Origin: Paracoccaceae bacterium
GTDB taxonomy: Bacteria; Pseudomonadota; Alphaproteobacteria; Rhodobacterales; Rhodobacteraceae
DNA: 14,312 bases
Reading direction: 5' to 3'
NCBI GenBank assembly: GCA_007131945.1
Contig: SLPP01000387.1
Coordinates: 1-14,312 of the forward strand
The translations under genes and the position numbers were made by a program. Positions 10,640-14,312 of the stretch are shown in pieces (position 1 is the first letter of the stretch; each line of letters begins with the position of its first letter). Below the pieces are notes generated by a model. That model saw only the letters and a program-made list of their open reading frames with translations, was not told the origin of the DNA and did no database searches.

Positions 10640-10646
10640 AACTTTA
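10617..10646 (+). promoter_or_regulatory. Candidate clpA promoter
   Basis: TTGAAG (10617-10622) and ACTTTA (10641-10646) are 18 nt apart in the gloB-clpA gap, giving a leader of roughly 90 nt. CTTGAA also fits the -35 of alphaproteobacterial heat-shock (RpoH) promoters, but the -10 does not clearly fit that class. A 10-nt palindrome TGGGCGCCCA lies at 10651-10660, near the expected transcription start. Confidence 0.35.
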
Positions 10647-10744
10647 ACCTTGGGCGCCCACGCTGATCTGCAAAGGCCCGGGGTGCCGCGCTGACATCCG
10701 GGTCGCTCGACGGCCCCGCAGCACCGAAATAAAGGAGCAGACCC

Positions 10745-13066
<2,322 letters not shown>

Positions 13067-13086
13067 GCCCTCGTCACGAAAAGCAC

Positions 13087-13115
13087 CGCCGCCGCGCATC
13101 GCGCGGCGGCGTTTT
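13087..13115. terminator. Strong bidirectional terminator between clpA and the OmpA-domain gene
   Basis: An 11-bp perfect stem (CGCCGCCGCGC at 13087-13097 with its complement at 13101-13111) has a 3-nt loop and is followed by TTTT on the plus strand. It lies 20 nt after the clpA stop and 11 nt from the stop of the convergent gene. On the minus strand a CTTTT follows the stem by a few bases, so it may serve both genes. Confidence 0.85.
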
Positions 13116-13126
13116 CCGTTGCCGGC

Positions 13127-14312
13127 TCAGCGCTCGGTCAGCTTCAGCTCGATCCGCCGGTTCTGGGCGCGCGCGAAGGCGGTGGGCGCGGGATCGACCG
13201 GCCGGTACTCGCCGAAACCGGTCGCGGCCAGCCGCTCGGGCGGGAAGCCCAGCTCCTCGATCATGTAGAGCACGACCGACAGCGCCCGCGCCTGGCTGAG
13301 TTCCCAGTTGTTGGACCAGCGCCCCCCCGGCGAAACCGGCACATCGTCGGTATGGCCGTCGACGCGCAGGATCCAGTCGATCTGCTCGGGGATCACCCGC
13401 GCGACCTCGGCGAGGATGCTGGCGACATTGGCGATCTGCGACCGCCCCTCGGCGGCGAGCTCCGCCGAGCCGACCTCGAAGAGCACCTCGGACGAGAAGA
13501 CGAAACGGTCGCCGACGATCCGCACCCCCGGACGCTGGCCGAGGATCTCGCGCATCTGGCCGAAGAATTCCGACCGATAGCGCTCCAGTTGCCGCGCCTC
13601 TTCTTCCAGCCGCAACCGCTCGGCCTCCTCGAGTTCGGCGCGCCGGCGCTGTTCCTCGGCGAGTTGCGACTGCTCGAAGGCGACGCGGGCGAGCGCGGCG
13701 TTGAGCTCGTTGCCCAGGCTCTCGATCTGCACCTGCGCCTCGGCCTCGCGGCTGCGCGATTCGCCGAGCAGGTCCTGCAGGTTGCCGACCTGCGACCGCA
13801 GCGCCGCCACCTGCTCGTTCAAGAGCGCCAGCCGGCGCTGCTCGGCTTCGGACATCGCCTCGGCCTCGGCGAGCTGCTCGCGCGCGACGGCGAGGAGCGC
13901 GGCGCGGGATTCGGCCTCGGTCAGCCGTTCCTCGGCCAGCGCCTCGGCCTCGGCGCGGGCGCGGTTGGCGGCCGCGAGCAGGGTCAGCGTCTCCTCGGCC
14001 CGCGCCCGTTCGGCCTCGAGCGCGAGCGTCATCGCGGTCAGTTCGTCATCGGCCTCCGCCAGGCGCCGGCGCAGCGCCTCGGCGGCGGCGATCTCGGCCA
14101 GCCGCGCGGCCTCCTCCTCGCTCAGCGCCGCCTCGGCATCAGCCAGACGCTCGCGCAACGCTTCGGCGGCCGCAAGTTCGGCCAGCCGCGCGCGCTCGGC
14201 CTCGGACAGCTCCTCGTCCAGCGCGGCGGCGCGGCAGGCGGCGGCGGCGCGCTCGGCCTCGGTCTCGGCCAGCGCCGCCCCCAGCGCCTCGGTCTCGGCC
14301 GCCAGCGCCGCC
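13127..14312 (-). CDS. Coiled-coil protein with C-terminal OmpA/MotB peptidoglycan-binding domain, 5' end missing
   Basis: The reading frame stays open to the right edge; 394 C-terminal residues are visible and the true start lies outside. Roughly the first 240 visible residues are Ala/Glu/Leu/Arg-rich heptad-like sequence, predicting a long coiled coil. The last ~140 residues form an OmpA-like domain: RFVFSSEVLFEVGSAEL, RVDGHTDDVPV with the peptidoglycan-contacting Asp, then LSQARALSVVLYMIEELG and NRRIELKL. The FFGQMREILG segment ahead of the domain is typical of the MotB-like envelope proteins of Rhodobacteraceae, which usually have an N-terminal inner-membrane span and lie beside an ExbB/MotA-type channel gene; that part is not visible. 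It probably links inner membrane to cell wall. Convergent with clpA across a shared terminator. Confidence 0.88.
   Translation of the reverse strand, partial: AALAAETEALGAALAETEAERAAAACRAAALDEELSEAERARLAELAAAEALRERLADAEAALSEEEAARLAEIAAAEALRRRLAEADDELTAMTLALEAERARAEETLTLLAAANRARAEAEALAEERLTEAESRAALLAVAREQLAEAEAMSEAEQRRLALLNEQVAALRSQVGNLQDLLGESRSREAEAQVQIESLGNELNAALARVAFEQSQLAEEQRRRAELEEAERLRLEEEARQLERYRSEFFGQMREILGQRPGVRIVGDRFVFSSEVLFEVGSAELAAEGRSQIANVASILAEVARVIPEQIDWILRVDGHTDDVPVSPGGRWSNNWELSQARALSVVLYMIEELGFPPERLAATGFGEYRPVDPAPTAFARAQNRRIELKLTER
14042..14209 (-). repeat. Two 28-residue tandem repeats in the coiled coil
   Basis: Two adjacent 84-nt units (14209-14126 and 14125-14042) encode near-identical helices: LSEAERARLAELAAAEALRE... 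and LSEEEAARLAEIAAAEALRR.... About 20 of 28 positions are identical. Twenty-eight residues equal four heptads, so duplication lengthens the coiled coil without breaking its register. More degenerate Ala/Glu-rich sequence continues to the right edge. Confidence 0.82.

Noticed and set aside
14156..14158. Start of the OmpA-domain gene at TTG 14158
   Set aside because: The same coiled-coil frame continues with matching repeat sequence to the window edge, so this TTG is internal.

Overview
The window is high-G+C bacterial chromosome. Protein signatures and gene order point to an alphaproteobacterium, most likely of the Rhodobacterales/Rhodobacteraceae: SecG next to CTP synthase, a DUF2842 protein after PurA, an LdtR-like MarR regulator, short-form SdhE, and ClpA near GloB. 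I see no transposase, integrase, tRNA, rRNA, CRISPR array or attachment site. It reads as core genome rather than an accessory island.

Layout, left to right. A thiamine pyrophosphokinase gene (minus, cut by the left edge) is divergent from an unrecognised 446-residue protein with a long Ala/Pro/Asp-rich middle. Next comes a minus-strand pair, purA then a small DUF2842 membrane protein, coupled by a TGATG overlap. Divergent from purA is secG, followed by pyrG. A minus-strand group follows: an XRE-type regulator overlapping sdhE by 8 nt, then an LdtR-like MarR regulator. Divergent from the XRE gene is an aspartate aminotransferase. After a convergent 203-nt gap with strong palindromes comes a divergent pair of methyltransferase-like gene and gloB. 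Then comes clpA, a strong hairpin terminator, and the C-terminal part of a coiled-coil OmpA/MotB-type protein that runs off the right edge.

Functionally the window is housekeeping: nucleotide synthesis (purA, pyrG), thiamine cofactor formation, protein secretion (secG), succinate dehydrogenase flavinylation (sdhE), amino-acid transamination, methylglyoxal detoxification (gloB), regulated proteolysis (clpA) and envelope anchoring (OmpA domain). Two DNA-binding regulators sit in the middle. No intergenic stretch exceeds 300 nt; the largest gaps are 8691-8893 and 10543-10744, and both are described.

I found no convincing new multi-gene system. The points worth a second look are regulatory: the face-to-face promoters with an inverted repeat between the XRE gene and the aminotransferase gene, a 9+9 inverted repeat ahead of the MarR gene, an 18-nt perfect palindrome between convergent genes, and an 8+8 inverted repeat over the likely clpA promoter. 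The unrecognised repeat-bearing protein at 753-2093 also deserves attention.
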